Positions 51,080 to 58,680 of a stretch of 64,000 bases of DNA are shown here, in pieces (positions within the stretch are counted from its first letter, which is position 1; every line of letters starts with the position of its first letter). This DNA comes from Cerasicoccus frondis (GTDB lineage: Bacteria > Verrucomicrobiota > Verrucomicrobiia > Opitutales > Cerasicoccaceae), in contig JAVDPC010000030.1 of NCBI GenBank assembly GCA_031296915.1, positions 1 through 64,000 on the forward strand, written 5' to 3'. A program made the position numbers and the translations under genes. The notes beneath the pieces were generated by a model that had not been told where the DNA came from, made no database searches, and saw nothing but the letters and a program-made list of their open reading frames with translations.

Positions 51080-51111
51080 CATGGGGTGGCGCCAACGGAC
51101 TGTTGCCCTCC
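51080..51111 (-). repeat. GGAGGGCAACA(G)TCCGTTG repeat, copy B (inverted)
   Basis: On the minus strand it reads GGAGGGCAACAGTCCGTTG followed by GCGCCACCCCATG, matching copy A at 48838-48870 at about 29 of 33 positions. The pair face each other on either side of the RT locus, 2.2 kb apart. Confidence 0.6.
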
Positions 51112-51144
51112 GCTGGAGGGGGATGGCCGCTAAACTGGGGTGTG

Positions 51145-51552
51145 CTAGCGCTTGCGTGATTTGCCGTCGGGGCGGCATTTTTCGAGGACGACTTTTAGGG
51201 CGTTGCCGGCCAGGAGGACCTCGCGCAGGCAGACGCTGAGCGAGGCGAAGAGCAGCAGGATGCTCAGGCCGAAGAGGACCTCGCCGAGCATTTGGAAATC
51301 CGTGTGGATCGCGAGGATCGATACCAGGCAACTCAGCAGCGAGAGGATGCCCAGCGCCTGCATCCATTTGATCAAGGTTAGGCGCAGCTCGAGGTTGTCG
51401 ATTTGGCGGCGGAGGGATTCGTCGTCGTGCTCGATAAGCTGCCCGGCGAGGTCACGCACGATCTTCGCCAGCGCCAGGAAACGGTTGGTGTACGCCAGCA
51501 TCAGCAGCGATACCGCCGGGAAAAGAATGGCTGGTGTGGTGACGTCGATCAT
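51145..51552 (-). CDS. DUF2721 family membrane protein
   Basis: Starting at ATG 51552 (MIDVTTPAILFPAVSLLMLA) gives 135 aa. This start, the LAYTNRFLALAKIVRDL block and three membrane segments are the hallmark of DUF2721, a family of unknown function in cyanobacteria, Bacteroidota and Verrucomicrobiota. A frame from 51591 adds 13 poorly supported residues (including a proline run). The C-terminus is basic (CRPDGKSRKR). Confidence 0.85.
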   Translation of the reverse strand: MIDVTTPAILFPAVSLLMLAYTNRFLALAKIVRDLAGQLIEHDDESLRRQIDNLELRLTLIKWMQALGILSLLSCLVSILAIHTDFQMLGEVLFGLSILLLFASLSVCLREVLLAGNALKVVLEKCRPDGKSRKR

Positions 51553-51627
51553 GGGTGGTGGTGGCCTGTTAGGCGGCCACTTGAAAAGCATGCGTGAGGG
51601 CAGGGGAAATATTCAAGCCAATTAGCA

Positions 51628-51711
51628 GGTGGCGCGGGATCGTCTCGATCTGCACTGTGTAACGCTGGCCAAGCTGGGTGAAACTGCGGATCGAGACGAT
51701 CCGCGCCACCT
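51628..51711. repeat. Complete GATCGAGACGATCC palindromic repeat
   Basis: The arms AGGTGGCGCGG(G)ATCGTCTC at 51628 and its complement ending at 51711 pair over 23 bp with a single-base bulge, around a 35-nt spacer containing AAGCTGGGTGAAACTG. It is the best-preserved member of a family also seen at 96-116 (half) and 34506-34582. Confidence 0.8.
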
Positions 51712-51713
51712 TT

Positions 51714-51890
51714 TTACGCCTTCGGCTTCTTCTTAAAGAACCGCATGACGGCGTAGGTGAGGAGCACGAGAAAGGTGACGGCGAAAATCGTATTGGCTGA
51801 GGTGTGGCCGGGGCCCATGACCTCCACGCAGAGCAGCACGAGCAGCACGGCGCCGATCAGGCTGAGGACGATTTTCGCGGCGTCGCCCAT
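51714..51890 (-). CDS. 58-aa membrane protein downstream of ispF
   Basis: The frame encodes MGDAAKIVLSLIGAVLLVLL, then CVEVMGPGHTSANTIFAVTF and a second hydrophobic stretch ending in the basic tail RFFKKKPKA, so two membrane segments with a short loop. It starts 7 bp after the ispF stop on the same strand, so it is probably the third gene of the ispD-ispF operon. It is shorter than usual gene-calling limits. Its ending lies right against the palindromic repeat. No family was recognised. Confidence 0.65.
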   Translation of the reverse strand: MGDAAKIVLSLIGAVLLVLLCVEVMGPGHTSANTIFAVTFLVLLTYAVMRFFKKKPKA

Positions 51891-51897
51891 CGCGGGG

Positions 51898-52386
51898 TTA
51901 GTCCTTTTTCATCAGCATGCACACGGCGTGCGCGGCGATGCCGGCGCAGCGTCCAAGGTCGCCGATCTTTTCGTTGGTCGTGGCCTTGAGGCCGACTTCG
52001 GTGGGCGCGATTTGCAGGCTCTCGGCGAGCACGGCCTTCATCTTATCGAGGTGAGGCGCGATCTTGGGTTCTTCCGCGATGAGAGCGATGTCGACATTGC
52101 CTACGGCATAACCGCGGCTGTGGGCTTCATTCACCGCGCGGCGTAGGATGTCCTGCGAGTCCATGTCTTTGCAGCTTGGATCGTCGTTGGGGAAAAAGTG
52201 GCCGATGTCGGGCAGGCCGAGTGCGCCGAGGACTGCGTCGGCCAGGGCGTGGGTTAAACAATCCGCGTCGGAATGTCCGTCGAGGCCTTTGTCGTGAGGG
52301 ATTTCCACGCCGCCGAGGACAAGTCGGCGGGCGAGGGCGAAGCGGTGAATGTCGTAACCGAGACCGATGCGAAAGGGGAGGCTCAT
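51898..52386 (-). CDS. ispF: 2-C-methyl-D-erythritol 2,4-cyclodiphosphate synthase
   Basis: IspF cyclises CDP-methylerythritol 2-phosphate in the non-mevalonate isoprenoid pathway. Zinc ligands are in GLGYDIHRF (Asp, His) and the GHSDADCLTHALADAVLGAL block, with substrate contacts in IGHFFPNDDPSCKD and the C-terminal ATTNEKIGDLGRCAGIAAHA. The 162-aa length is normal for a homotrimer subunit. The 4-bp overlap with ispD (upstream) shows translational coupling. Confidence 0.96.
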   Translation of the reverse strand: MSLPFRIGLGYDIHRFALARRLVLGGVEIPHDKGLDGHSDADCLTHALADAVLGALGLPDIGHFFPNDDPSCKDMDSQDILRRAVNEAHSRGYAVGNVDIALIAEEPKIAPHLDKMKAVLAESLQIAPTEVGLKATTNEKIGDLGRCAGIAAHAVCMLMKKD

Positions 52387-53096
52387 GAAGATTTTTGTTG
52401 AAGGAGGAATTCTAGATAAGGCAGGTCAGCGGGCGTCGTCAACTTCGGGTTCGGATATGGGTTCTCGACGAGGGTGACTTTGTGGCCTTCGCGGCTGTAA
52501 GCGGCGGTGTCATCGGTGACGGATTCATTGGCCAGCCGCAGCCTGCGGTAGGATTCCAAAATGGTTTCACGGTGAAAGACTTGCGGCGTCTCCATGGCCC
52601 AGAGATTGGAGCGGGGCACATCTTTAAGCCGACGCGCCGTGGTTTTGCGCTGGGAGCCTGCCGCGCGCTTGATGGTGTCGGCGACGCGGTGGGCCAAGAC
52701 GGCGGCGTTGTCTTGAAGGGCAGCGTCGTAGAGCGCCTGGATGTTCTCCGGGCGGATCATCGGGCGCGCGCAATCGTGGATGAATACGTAGTCCACGAGG
52801 AGCGACACTTCGCTGAGGCCATTGAAAACGGAGTCTTGCCGTTCCTTGCCGCCAGCCACCCAGGCGATGTTCCAGTGCTCGACGTTGAGGTCGCCCAGGA
52901 CTTTGGCCAGCTCAATACGTTGCTCTTTGTCGCGATAGACGATGACGGCGTGCTCAGTCAAGCCGCTGTCGACGAAGGCTTTCACCGAGTGCCAAAACAC
53001 GGGTTTACCGCCGAGCGGCGTTAGGACTTTGTCCGCCACCTTGCCACGCATGCGCGTTCCGCTGCCCGCACATAGAAATATCGCTGCGTTTGCCAT
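52383..53096 (-). CDS. ispD: 2-C-methyl-D-erythritol 4-phosphate cytidylyltransferase
   Basis: IspD joins CTP and methylerythritol 4-phosphate. The nucleotide-binding start is AAIFLCAGSGTRMRGKVADK (residues about 3-22), where most members have AAG-G-R-G and here CAGSGTRM. Other signatures are VFIHDCARPMIRPENI and TPQVFHRETI. It precedes ispF with a 4-bp overlap. At 237 aa it is full length. A 17-bp inverted repeat follows the preceding gene upstream. Confidence 0.95.
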   Translation of the reverse strand: MANAAIFLCAGSGTRMRGKVADKVLTPLGGKPVFWHSVKAFVDSGLTEHAVIVYRDKEQRIELAKVLGDLNVEHWNIAWVAGGKERQDSVFNGLSEVSLLVDYVFIHDCARPMIRPENIQALYDAALQDNAAVLAHRVADTIKRAAGSQRKTTARRLKDVPRSNLWAMETPQVFHRETILESYRRLRLANESVTDDTAAYSREGHKVTLVENPYPNPKLTTPADLPYLEFLLQQKSS

Positions 53097-53195
53097 AATG
53101 TAATTTTAGGAAAACGCAGTAGCATGCCACGGGCCACCTTTAGGGCAACTCTTTAACCGAGAAAGGCTGAGGGGCGGAGAGGGGCTGTTCTCTTG

Positions 53196-53231
53196 GTGTT
53201 GGGGTTCCGCCTTCAGGCGGAACCCCAACAC
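53196..53231. repeat. 17-bp perfect inverted repeat (GTTGGGGTTCCGCCT)
   Basis: GTGTTGGGGTTCCGCCT and its exact complement are separated by 2 nt. It lies between the dienelactone hydrolase stop (minus strand) and the ispD promoter. There is no T-tract on either side, so it is more likely a repeat element than an intrinsic terminator. The GGTTCCGCC core recurs in many bacterial repeat families. Confidence 0.6.
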
Positions 53232-53245
53232 ATGTTAACGAAATG

Positions 53246-54028
53246 CTAGTCGCCGAACTTTTCGTCGAACAATTCGTCCATGTAGTCGAAGGCGCGCTTG
53301 GCGGAGAGGGCGTTGTATTCGGCTTTGCCGGGCATGTTGGCGTGCGGGTCGGTGAAGGAGTGGACGGTGTTGCTGAATTGGACGAGCTGCCAGTCGACCT
53401 TGGTCTGCATCATGGTGGCGACAAATTGCTGCACGTCACTTTGCGGGACAAAGGGGTCATCTGCGCCGTGGAGCACGAGGACGCTGGCCTGGGTTTTGCC
53501 AGCGTCGGCGGTGAGTGTCGGGGAAAGCAGGTCGCCGTGAAACGAGACAATGGCGTCCAGGTCGGCGCCAGTGCGGCCAAGCTCCAGCACGACGCCGCCA
53601 CCAAAGCAGAATCCGATTGCGGCGGTCTGTGTTTTCTTGGTGGGGGCATGCTGTGAAAGCAGCACTTCAAGTGATTTCTGCGCGCGCTTGCGCATGAGGT
53701 CGCGGTCGCTGCGAACAAAGCCTGCCGCCTGGCCGGCCTCGGCGCTGTTTTTCGGGCGAATATCCACACCGTACATGTCCGCGACAAACACAACATAGTC
53801 GTCGCTGGCCACCTTCTTTGCTTTTTCAATCGATTCTGGCGTCATCCCGAGCCAGTTGGGAACCATGAGGATTGCCGGTTTGGGCTCGTCGAGGTCGTCA
53901 TCGTAGACCAGCACGCCTTCGAACGATGTCCCGTCCAGTGAGTAGGGGACGCGTTTTTCGATGACTTTGGCGAAGAGGGAATTCGCGAAAACAAGAGTGA
54001 ATAGGCAGAGTGTAATCAGTGGCTTCAT
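53246..54028 (-). CDS. Secreted dienelactone hydrolase family protein
   Basis: The 260-aa alpha/beta hydrolase has a signal peptide (MKPLITLCLFTLVFANSLFA). The nucleophile elbow is GFCFGGGVVLELG with cysteine in place of serine (G-F-C-F-G-G), typical of dienelactone hydrolases. The aspartate in LHGADDPFVPQSD and the histidine in VHSFTDPHA complete the triad. It also has the LMVPNWLGMTPES-like opening VPNWLGMTPE. Natural substrates of the secreted group are unknown. Confidence 0.9.
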   Translation of the reverse strand: MKPLITLCLFTLVFANSLFAKVIEKRVPYSLDGTSFEGVLVYDDDLDEPKPAILMVPNWLGMTPESIEKAKKVASDDYVVFVADMYGVDIRPKNSAEAGQAAGFVRSDRDLMRKRAQKSLEVLLSQHAPTKKTQTAAIGFCFGGGVVLELGRTGADLDAIVSFHGDLLSPTLTADAGKTQASVLVLHGADDPFVPQSDVQQFVATMMQTKVDWQLVQFSNTVHSFTDPHANMPGKAEYNALSAKRAFDYMDELFDEKFGD

Positions 54029-54073
54029 GCGGACAGCATGGCGCGTTTGCCGTAAATTTCAAATGCGCGTTGG

Positions 54074-55057
54074 TTATTCCGGCGAGTCTGGCTTTTTGCT
54101 GTCCAGCACGGCTGGCGATTGTTTCACGGGCTGACGCTCCGCCCAATAACGCGCCATCAGGGCGTCCATATCTTCACGCATGACTTGGCCGCGTCGCAGG
54201 CCAAACAGGTACCGGCCAATGAGCCTGGTGAGCCAGAACATGCCAAAAAACAATCCCAGCGGAAAGATGATCGTGTCGAACAAGTAGGCGGCGCTGACTG
54301 TGATGACGTCCCAGAATAATTGCGTGGCGCGTGTGGTCAGGTACTTGGTTAGGGCGCCGGTGGCCTCCTTGACTTTGGCGGCTTTGGTCAGGATGCCGTC
54401 GGCCTGCTCGATGGCGTCATAGCGCTCGTTGAGTTCGAGGCTGAGGAGTGTGAGGTTGCTTTCCGCCTCGATGAGTTGGCTCTCGGTAATTTGCTCCGAT
54501 AGCGCGCTGCCGCCCCAGACTGCAAGTGGCACGATGGCGTAGGCCGCAAGCGCCAGAATCGTGCTGAAAAACGTGACGTCGCGCAAGACGCGGCCCACCG
54601 CCCGTCGCTTGGGCGCGAACCAGGCTGCCGTCAGGTAACACAGCATCGAGGCCAGCGCGAGCGCGAGAAGCCATTGGTCAAGATACTGCGAGACCTCCAG
54701 CAGCATGCGTGTCATGACGATGATCATCGTGGCCCACAGAACGATTTGCCAGGCGAAGTCCACGTAGTCATACACGCCCTGCACGATGTCGCCGACCTCC
54801 AGCCCAAAGCCCACGCCGAGCTCGCTGCCTTCGACGACGGCCAGCACGCTTTTCACCGCAGTCAGGATGAGAAACAGGCGGGAGGCGTCGTCAAAGGATT
54901 CGTCCAGGTATTGCTGGTTGGCGTAGTCGAGGTGGCCTAATGCGCGCTGATTGATCCAGCTGTCGAGCGGCCCTTGCAGGACCATCGCCAGAAGCAGCGT
55001 GATTGTGGCGATGATCGCCAGACGGGAAATGAATAGTGCACGGGCTTTACTCGCCAT
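54074..55057 (-). CDS. Uncharacterised membrane protein, 327 aa
   Basis: No family was recognised. The protein has about six membrane segments (ISRLAIIATITLLLAMVLQG, LFLILTAVKSVLAVV, IVLWATMIIVMTRMLL, LLALALASMLCYLTAA, FFSTILALAAYAIVPLAVWG and FDTIIFPLGLFFGMFWLTRL). Between the last two lies a long coiled helix (ITESQLIEAESNLTLLSLEL). The C-terminal tail is soluble and charged. It is on the same strand as the dienelactone hydrolase, 45 bp upstream of it. Confidence 0.7.
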   Translation of the reverse strand: MASKARALFISRLAIIATITLLLAMVLQGPLDSWINQRALGHLDYANQQYLDESFDDASRLFLILTAVKSVLAVVEGSELGVGFGLEVGDIVQGVYDYVDFAWQIVLWATMIIVMTRMLLEVSQYLDQWLLALALASMLCYLTAAWFAPKRRAVGRVLRDVTFFSTILALAAYAIVPLAVWGGSALSEQITESQLIEAESNLTLLSLELNERYDAIEQADGILTKAAKVKEATGALTKYLTTRATQLFWDVITVSAAYLFDTIIFPLGLFFGMFWLTRLIGRYLFGLRRGQVMREDMDALMARYWAERQPVKQSPAVLDSKKPDSPE

Positions 55058-55096
55058 AGGTCAGTCTTCATTAAGACTGCATCCGGCGACAAGTGT

Positions 55097-55528
55097 TCAT
55101 TTTACGAGTTTCGAACCGATGATGGGAATCGATTGACGGCGGATGTACAGCACGACTGCGCTGCTCACCCACGAGAGGCACGCCAAGGCAAATAAGGACC
55201 CGTCTTCATGACCGCCCGGGTAGTCAAAGGTAATCCCCAATGGGCCAAGGTGTGTGGCGATGGCGCCGGTTAGCGTGCCGATGGCGAGCACTGCGCCCAG
55301 CCACGCGAGGCGGGGGATGAGCAGGCAAACGCCCGCAATTAATTCAACGACGCCCGAGCCAATTCGCCCTGCGGCGCCGAGCCCGATGGTGTCGAAGATA
55401 TACACCGTTTCCGGCGCCGCAGTGAACTTGAAGTAGAGCGTTTGCAGCAGGATGACGGCGGGGAACAGTTGACAGATCCAGCTGATGACGGCTGTGCGTT
55501 TAGAGAGTTTGGCGAGAGGTGCGTTCAT
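55097..55528 (-). CDS. DoxX-like membrane protein
   Basis: The 143-aa protein has four membrane segments and the DoxX layout: WICQLFPAVILLQTLYFKFT, then GAAGRIGSGVVELIAGVCLL, LAWLGAVLAIGTLTGAIATH and ALACLSWVSSAVVLYIRR. DoxX-family proteins are linked with thiol or quinone redox at the membrane. No partner (DoxD, rhodanese) is adjacent, so its role is open. Confidence 0.85.
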   Translation of the reverse strand: MNAPLAKLSKRTAVISWICQLFPAVILLQTLYFKFTAAPETVYIFDTIGLGAAGRIGSGVVELIAGVCLLIPRLAWLGAVLAIGTLTGAIATHLGPLGITFDYPGGHEDGSLFALACLSWVSSAVVLYIRRQSIPIIGSKLVK

Positions 55529-55631
55529 GGTGAACTGTGTCGTGTTCGCACTGGATTACTTGCAGAGAAAATGAAGTCCGAGCGAAAAAGTTTTTCTGTC
55601 AGGTATTGGCCAGTCAGGCGTCAAAGAGCGC

Positions 55632-56156
55632 ATGATAAAATTTCAGTTTCTCGTGTTCGTCTTTTCATTGGCGTTTGTTGCCGGGCTAGCGTGTGCGGCT
55701 CCAGACTCTGCATTGCAAAGTAACTCTGCCGCGCAAAGTAATTGGGCGCCAGTCAAGCGTCAGGCGGATTTCAATCTCGATTCGGGCGACCTCGGAGCGC
55801 AGGGCTATGACCCGGTGTCCTATTTTTCCAATCATCCGCAGAAGGGCAACGCCCGGATTGCCAGTGTTTACCGTGGCGTCACTTACTACTTTGTGAACAC
55901 GGCAAACAAGCAAATCTTCGACGCTGATCCAGGCAAATACGAGCCCGCATTTGGCGGTTGGTGTGCTTGGGCGATGGCAGACGATGGCAGCAAAGTCGAT
56001 GTCGATCCAAAGACTTTCAAAATAGTCGAGGGGCGGTTGTATTTATTCTACAACGGTTTTTGGGGCGACACCTTGAAAAAATGGAATGCGGGCAATCAAG
56101 ACGCTTTGGCCAAGTCCGCCCAGGCGAACTGGGCCAGCGTAACGCAAAACGACTGA
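55632..56156 (+). CDS. Secreted YHS-domain protein
   Basis: The 174-aa protein has a signal peptide (MIKFQFLVFVFSLAFVAGLA, then CAAPDS). The YHS-like domain has GYDPVSYFSNHPQKGNARIA (residues about 58-77), YRGVTYYFVNTANKQIFDAD and PGKYEPAFGGWCAWAMADDG. YHS domains resemble haem or copper-binding folds, and the metal ligands here would be the histidine and cysteine/tryptophan cluster. It sits before the phosphofructokinase gene. Confidence 0.88.
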   Translation: MIKFQFLVFVFSLAFVAGLACAAPDSALQSNSAAQSNWAPVKRQADFNLDSGDLGAQGYDPVSYFSNHPQKGNARIASVYRGVTYYFVNTANKQIFDADPGKYEPAFGGWCAWAMADDGSKVDVDPKTFKIVEGRLYLFYNGFWGDTLKKWNAGNQDALAKSAQANWASVTQND

Positions 56157-56255
56157 GTTTGCGCGCTACTAGCCGAATCAAGCAATTCCGATAAAAGCGG
56201 CTCAGCGCCGGTTTTTGCTTCCCTCCAAGGCGCAGATTGATTGGATGGACGCGCT

Positions 56256-57488
56256 ATGGGAGCACCTAAAAAAGTCGGAATCCTTACTGCAGGCGGCCTC
56301 GCCCCCTGCTTATCCTCCGCCATTGGCGGCCTGATTGAACGCTACACGGAGATCGCGCCGGACATCGAGATCATCTGCTATGTGGGTGGCTATAAGGGCC
56401 TCCTGCTCGGCGAGAGCATCGTCGTGACGCCCGAGATGCGCAAGGACGCGCACATCCTCCACCGCCACGGCGGCAGCCCGATCGGCAACAGCCGCGTGAA
56501 GCTGACCAACGTGAAGGACTGCGTGAAGCGCGGCCTCGTGCAGGAAGGTGAAGACCCGCAGAAGGTCGCCGCGGACCAGCTCGTCAAGGACGGCGTGGAC
56601 GTGCTCCACACCATCGGTGGCGACGACACCAACACCGCCGCTGCCGACCTCGCCGCGTTCCTGAAGCGCAACGATTACGATCTGCAGGTTATCGGCTTGC
56701 CGAAGACCATCGACAACGACGTGTTCCCGATTGCCCAGAGCCTCGGCGCCTGGACCGCGGCCGAAGAAGGCGCGAAGTATTTCCGCAACATCGTGGCTGA
56801 GCACAACGCCAACCCGCGCATGTTGATCGTCCACGAAGTCATGGGCCGCTCCTGCGGTTGGTTGACGGCCGCGACCGCCAAATACTACCGCGACGAGATC
56901 CTCGGCGACCGTGGTTTCGTGCCCGGTCTGGGCCTCAGCGAAAAGCGCGTTGACGTGCACGCGATCTACATTCCCGAGATGGAAATCGACCTCGAAGCCG
57001 AAGCCGCTCGGCTGAAGCAGATCATGGACGAAGTCGACTGCGTGAACATCTTCGTTTCCGAAGGCGCAGGCGTGGAATCCATCGTCAAGCAAATGGAAGC
57101 CGCCGGCCAGGAAGTGCCGCGTGACGCCTTTGGCCACGTGAAGCTGGACGCCGTCAACCCAGGCAAATACTTTGGCAGCAAGTTCGCGGAAGCCCTCGGC
57201 GCCGAGAAGAACATGGTGCAGAAGAGTGGCTACTTCAGCCGCGCCGCTCCGGCCAACACTGACGACCTTCGCCTGATCAAGAGCTGCACGGACCTCGCGG
57301 TTCAGTGTGCGCACGAAGGCAAGACTGGCGTTATCGGTCACGACGAAGACCAAAGCAACATCCTGCGCGCCATCGAGTTCGAGCGCATTAAGGGGGGCAA
57401 GCCGTTCAGCATCGACGAGCCTTGGTTCGACGAGTTGCTCGCCGCCATTGGTCAGCCCAAGGGCAAGAAGGTCGAAGTCGCCCACTAG
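56256..57488 (+). CDS. 6-phosphofructokinase, pyrophosphate-type
   Basis: The ATG at 56256 begins MGAPKKVGILTAGGLAPCLS, the phosphoryl-donor loop. The diagnostic GGDDT (in HTIGGDDTNTAA, about residues 108-119) has Asp where ATP-dependent PFK has Gly (GGDGS), which marks PPi-dependent enzymes. GLPKTIDNDV carries the catalytic TIDND region, and MGRSCGWL the hexose-phosphate site. At 410 aa it is the length of bacterial PPi-PFKs. It would make glycolysis PPi-linked and reversible, fitting with the CBS-controlled pyrophosphatase at 29889. A good terminator follows. Confidence 0.92.
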   Translation: MGAPKKVGILTAGGLAPCLSSAIGGLIERYTEIAPDIEIICYVGGYKGLLLGESIVVTPEMRKDAHILHRHGGSPIGNSRVKLTNVKDCVKRGLVQEGEDPQKVAADQLVKDGVDVLHTIGGDDTNTAAADLAAFLKRNDYDLQVIGLPKTIDNDVFPIAQSLGAWTAAEEGAKYFRNIVAEHNANPRMLIVHEVMGRSCGWLTAATAKYYRDEILGDRGFVPGLGLSEKRVDVHAIYIPEMEIDLEAEAARLKQIMDEVDCVNIFVSEGAGVESIVKQMEAAGQEVPRDAFGHVKLDAVNPGKYFGSKFAEALGAEKNMVQKSGYFSRAAPANTDDLRLIKSCTDLAVQCAHEGKTGVIGHDEDQSNILRAIEFERIKGGKPFSIDEPWFDELLAAIGQPKGKKVEVAH

Positions 57489-57566
57489 CCAACCTCCGGT
57501 TGGATCGGAGAGCCGGCCGTAGGCCGGGGCTGTGAGGTAGACGAAGATTCTGATTCTTTTTCAAAC

Positions 57567-57612
57567 GCCCGAAGTTTCTGAGATTAGTCTTGGGAACTTC
57601 GGGCCTTTTTAT
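57567..57612 (+). terminator. Intrinsic terminator after phosphofructokinase
   Basis: GCCCGAAGTT (57567-57576) pairs with AACTTCGGGC (57595-57604), a 10-bp stem, followed by a C and TTTTTATT. It ends 14 bp before the next gene start, so the next gene has its own promoter or is read through. Confidence 0.85.
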
Positions 57613-57625
57613 TGTCTTAGAGCGC

Positions 57626-58099
57626 ATGGTTAGCGCTGACGAAACGAAGCACCTTATCCGCGAATGGGGTCGCCGCCAGGATGAGCATCTGGGGCTGGCT
57701 GGCTTCATCGACATTCTGGCCGAAGATGGCTTCGTAATGAAGTTTGGCGACGCCGAATGGCGCGGCTACGAGGGCTTTGAGCAGCATCAAAAGCTGAAGG
57801 CCAAGTTTTTCGACGAGGCGCATGTTTACGTCGAAGACGCTTGGGAAATCGTAGTCGGCGAAACGGAAACCCAAGCCCGCTCTCAGATGGTCTGGGAGTG
57901 CCGAACACGGGAAGGGGATGCGCCACGCAGTCAGTCGCTTTGCTCGGATCTCGAGCATCGTTGGGTGATGGTGCGCTGCCCGCGACGTGGGACGCCCGTT
58001 ATCCAGTACCACGAGTGCCTGTCGTTGAAGTATCGCCCGGGGCAGGGCCCTGACGGCGTGCACGAGGGAGATGTCCACCTAGGCGCAAAGCAGAGCTAA
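57626..58099 (+). CDS. SnoaL/NTF2-like hypothetical protein
   Basis: Starting at ATG 57626 (MVSADETKHLIREWGRRQDE) gives 157 aa with a helix then beta-sheet pattern (AEDGFVMKFGDAEWRGYEGF, VEDAWEIVVGETETQARSQM, HRWVMVRCPRRGTPVIQYHE) consistent with a SnoaL-like or nuclear-transport-factor-2 fold. Members bind small ligands or act as isomerases. The frame from 57590 is longer but starts inside the terminator. No pathway context. Confidence 0.7.
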   Translation: MVSADETKHLIREWGRRQDEHLGLAGFIDILAEDGFVMKFGDAEWRGYEGFEQHQKLKAKFFDEAHVYVEDAWEIVVGETETQARSQMVWECRTREGDAPRSQSLCSDLEHRWVMVRCPRRGTPVIQYHECLSLKYRPGQGPDGVHEGDVHLGAKQS

Positions 58100-58423
58100 G
58101 GTTACTTAGGCAAGGTTCACCGCTTGGGGGGGGCGGCCGTATTGAGCGGCTTAGGCATGTTCACGTTAGGAGTGGGGCTTAGTGCCTCGTTGAGTATTTG
58201 GGCATAGGGGCTTCACGCGCATAAGTCCTGTACTTGTGTCTCAATTACAGGCCGTTTGGCGTTACTGCGTCTCATTTGCGCGAATAAGTCTGTAAGTGGC
58301 TGTAAAATAAGGCTTTATGGATCATTTTTGTGCGATTTTGACTTGCGAATGCAAAGATATTGGCTTTTTTATTGAGACAAGAGTTAGCCGCTCAACCTTA
58401 ACTTCAACCGAAAGAAAAAAGCC
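58100..58423. other. 324-bp intergenic region upstream of the ferredoxin gene
   Basis: No gene, tRNA or clear repeat was recognised. There is a run of eight G at 58124-58132. A TTGACT at 58338 may be a -35 element for the ferredoxin gene but lacks a convincing -10 at the right spacing. Confidence 0.4.
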
Positions 58424-58615
58424 ATGTATATCATCAAGCCCGACCTCTGCGTCATGTGTGACGCTTGCCGTCCGGTCTGCCCACGCAACGCCGTGAGCGC
58501 CCACGCAACCGAAAAGACCTACGTTGTCGACGCTGATCTCTGCAATGACTGCGCCAACATGGGCGCCGTTCGTTGCGTGCCGCAGTGCCCGACCGACGCA
58601 ATCGTCGCTAAGTAA
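58424..58615 (+). CDS. 2[4Fe-4S] ferredoxin
   Basis: The 63-aa protein has the first cluster motif CVMCDACRPVCP (Cys-x2-Cys-x2-Cys-x3-Cys-Pro). The second half has CNDCANMGAVRCVPQCPTDA, where the spacing between the second and third cysteines is longer than the usual two residues, as in Alvinella/Chromatium-type ferredoxins. It transfers electrons at low potential; a partner enzyme is not identified. Monocistronic, followed by two hairpins. Confidence 0.93.
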   Translation: MYIIKPDLCVMCDACRPVCPRNAVSAHATEKTYVVDADLCNDCANMGAVRCVPQCPTDAIVAK

Positions 58616-58619
58616 CCCG

Positions 58620-58680
58620 CAACGCCTTTCGTGGCGTTGGCCACAGCGCCGCATCCTCTCGGGGATCGCGGCGTTTTTTA
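58620..58680 (+). terminator. Tandem hairpins terminating the ferredoxin gene
   Basis: The first stem is CAACGCC-TTTCGT-GGCGTTG (58620-58639). The second is CGCCGC...GCGGCG (58647-58673, with inner ATCC/GGAT and a bulged C), followed by TTTTTTA. Together they make a strong terminator; it reaches the end of the convergent DUF3793 gene. Confidence 0.8.

Larger units (their letters stand above)
50545..51144. other. 600-bp region upstream of the reverse transcriptase
   Basis: No ORF is supported. Positions 50545-50750 are AT-rich, like the RT gene, and contain AGATC/GATCT and CAAGAA/TTCTTG pairings that could belong to a structured RNA. Position for position this is where DRT-type systems keep a non-coding RNA. 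The 88-bp four-unit repeat (inverted) fills 50854-50941, and the inverted GGAGGGCAACA repeat lies at 51080-51111. The right part (50950-51140) is GC-rich like the chromosome, so the likely junction of acquired DNA is near 50750-50850. Confidence 0.5.

Noticed and set aside
56310..57485. 391-codon frame antisense to phosphofructokinase
   Set aside because: Shadow caused by high-GC codon use in the real gene.
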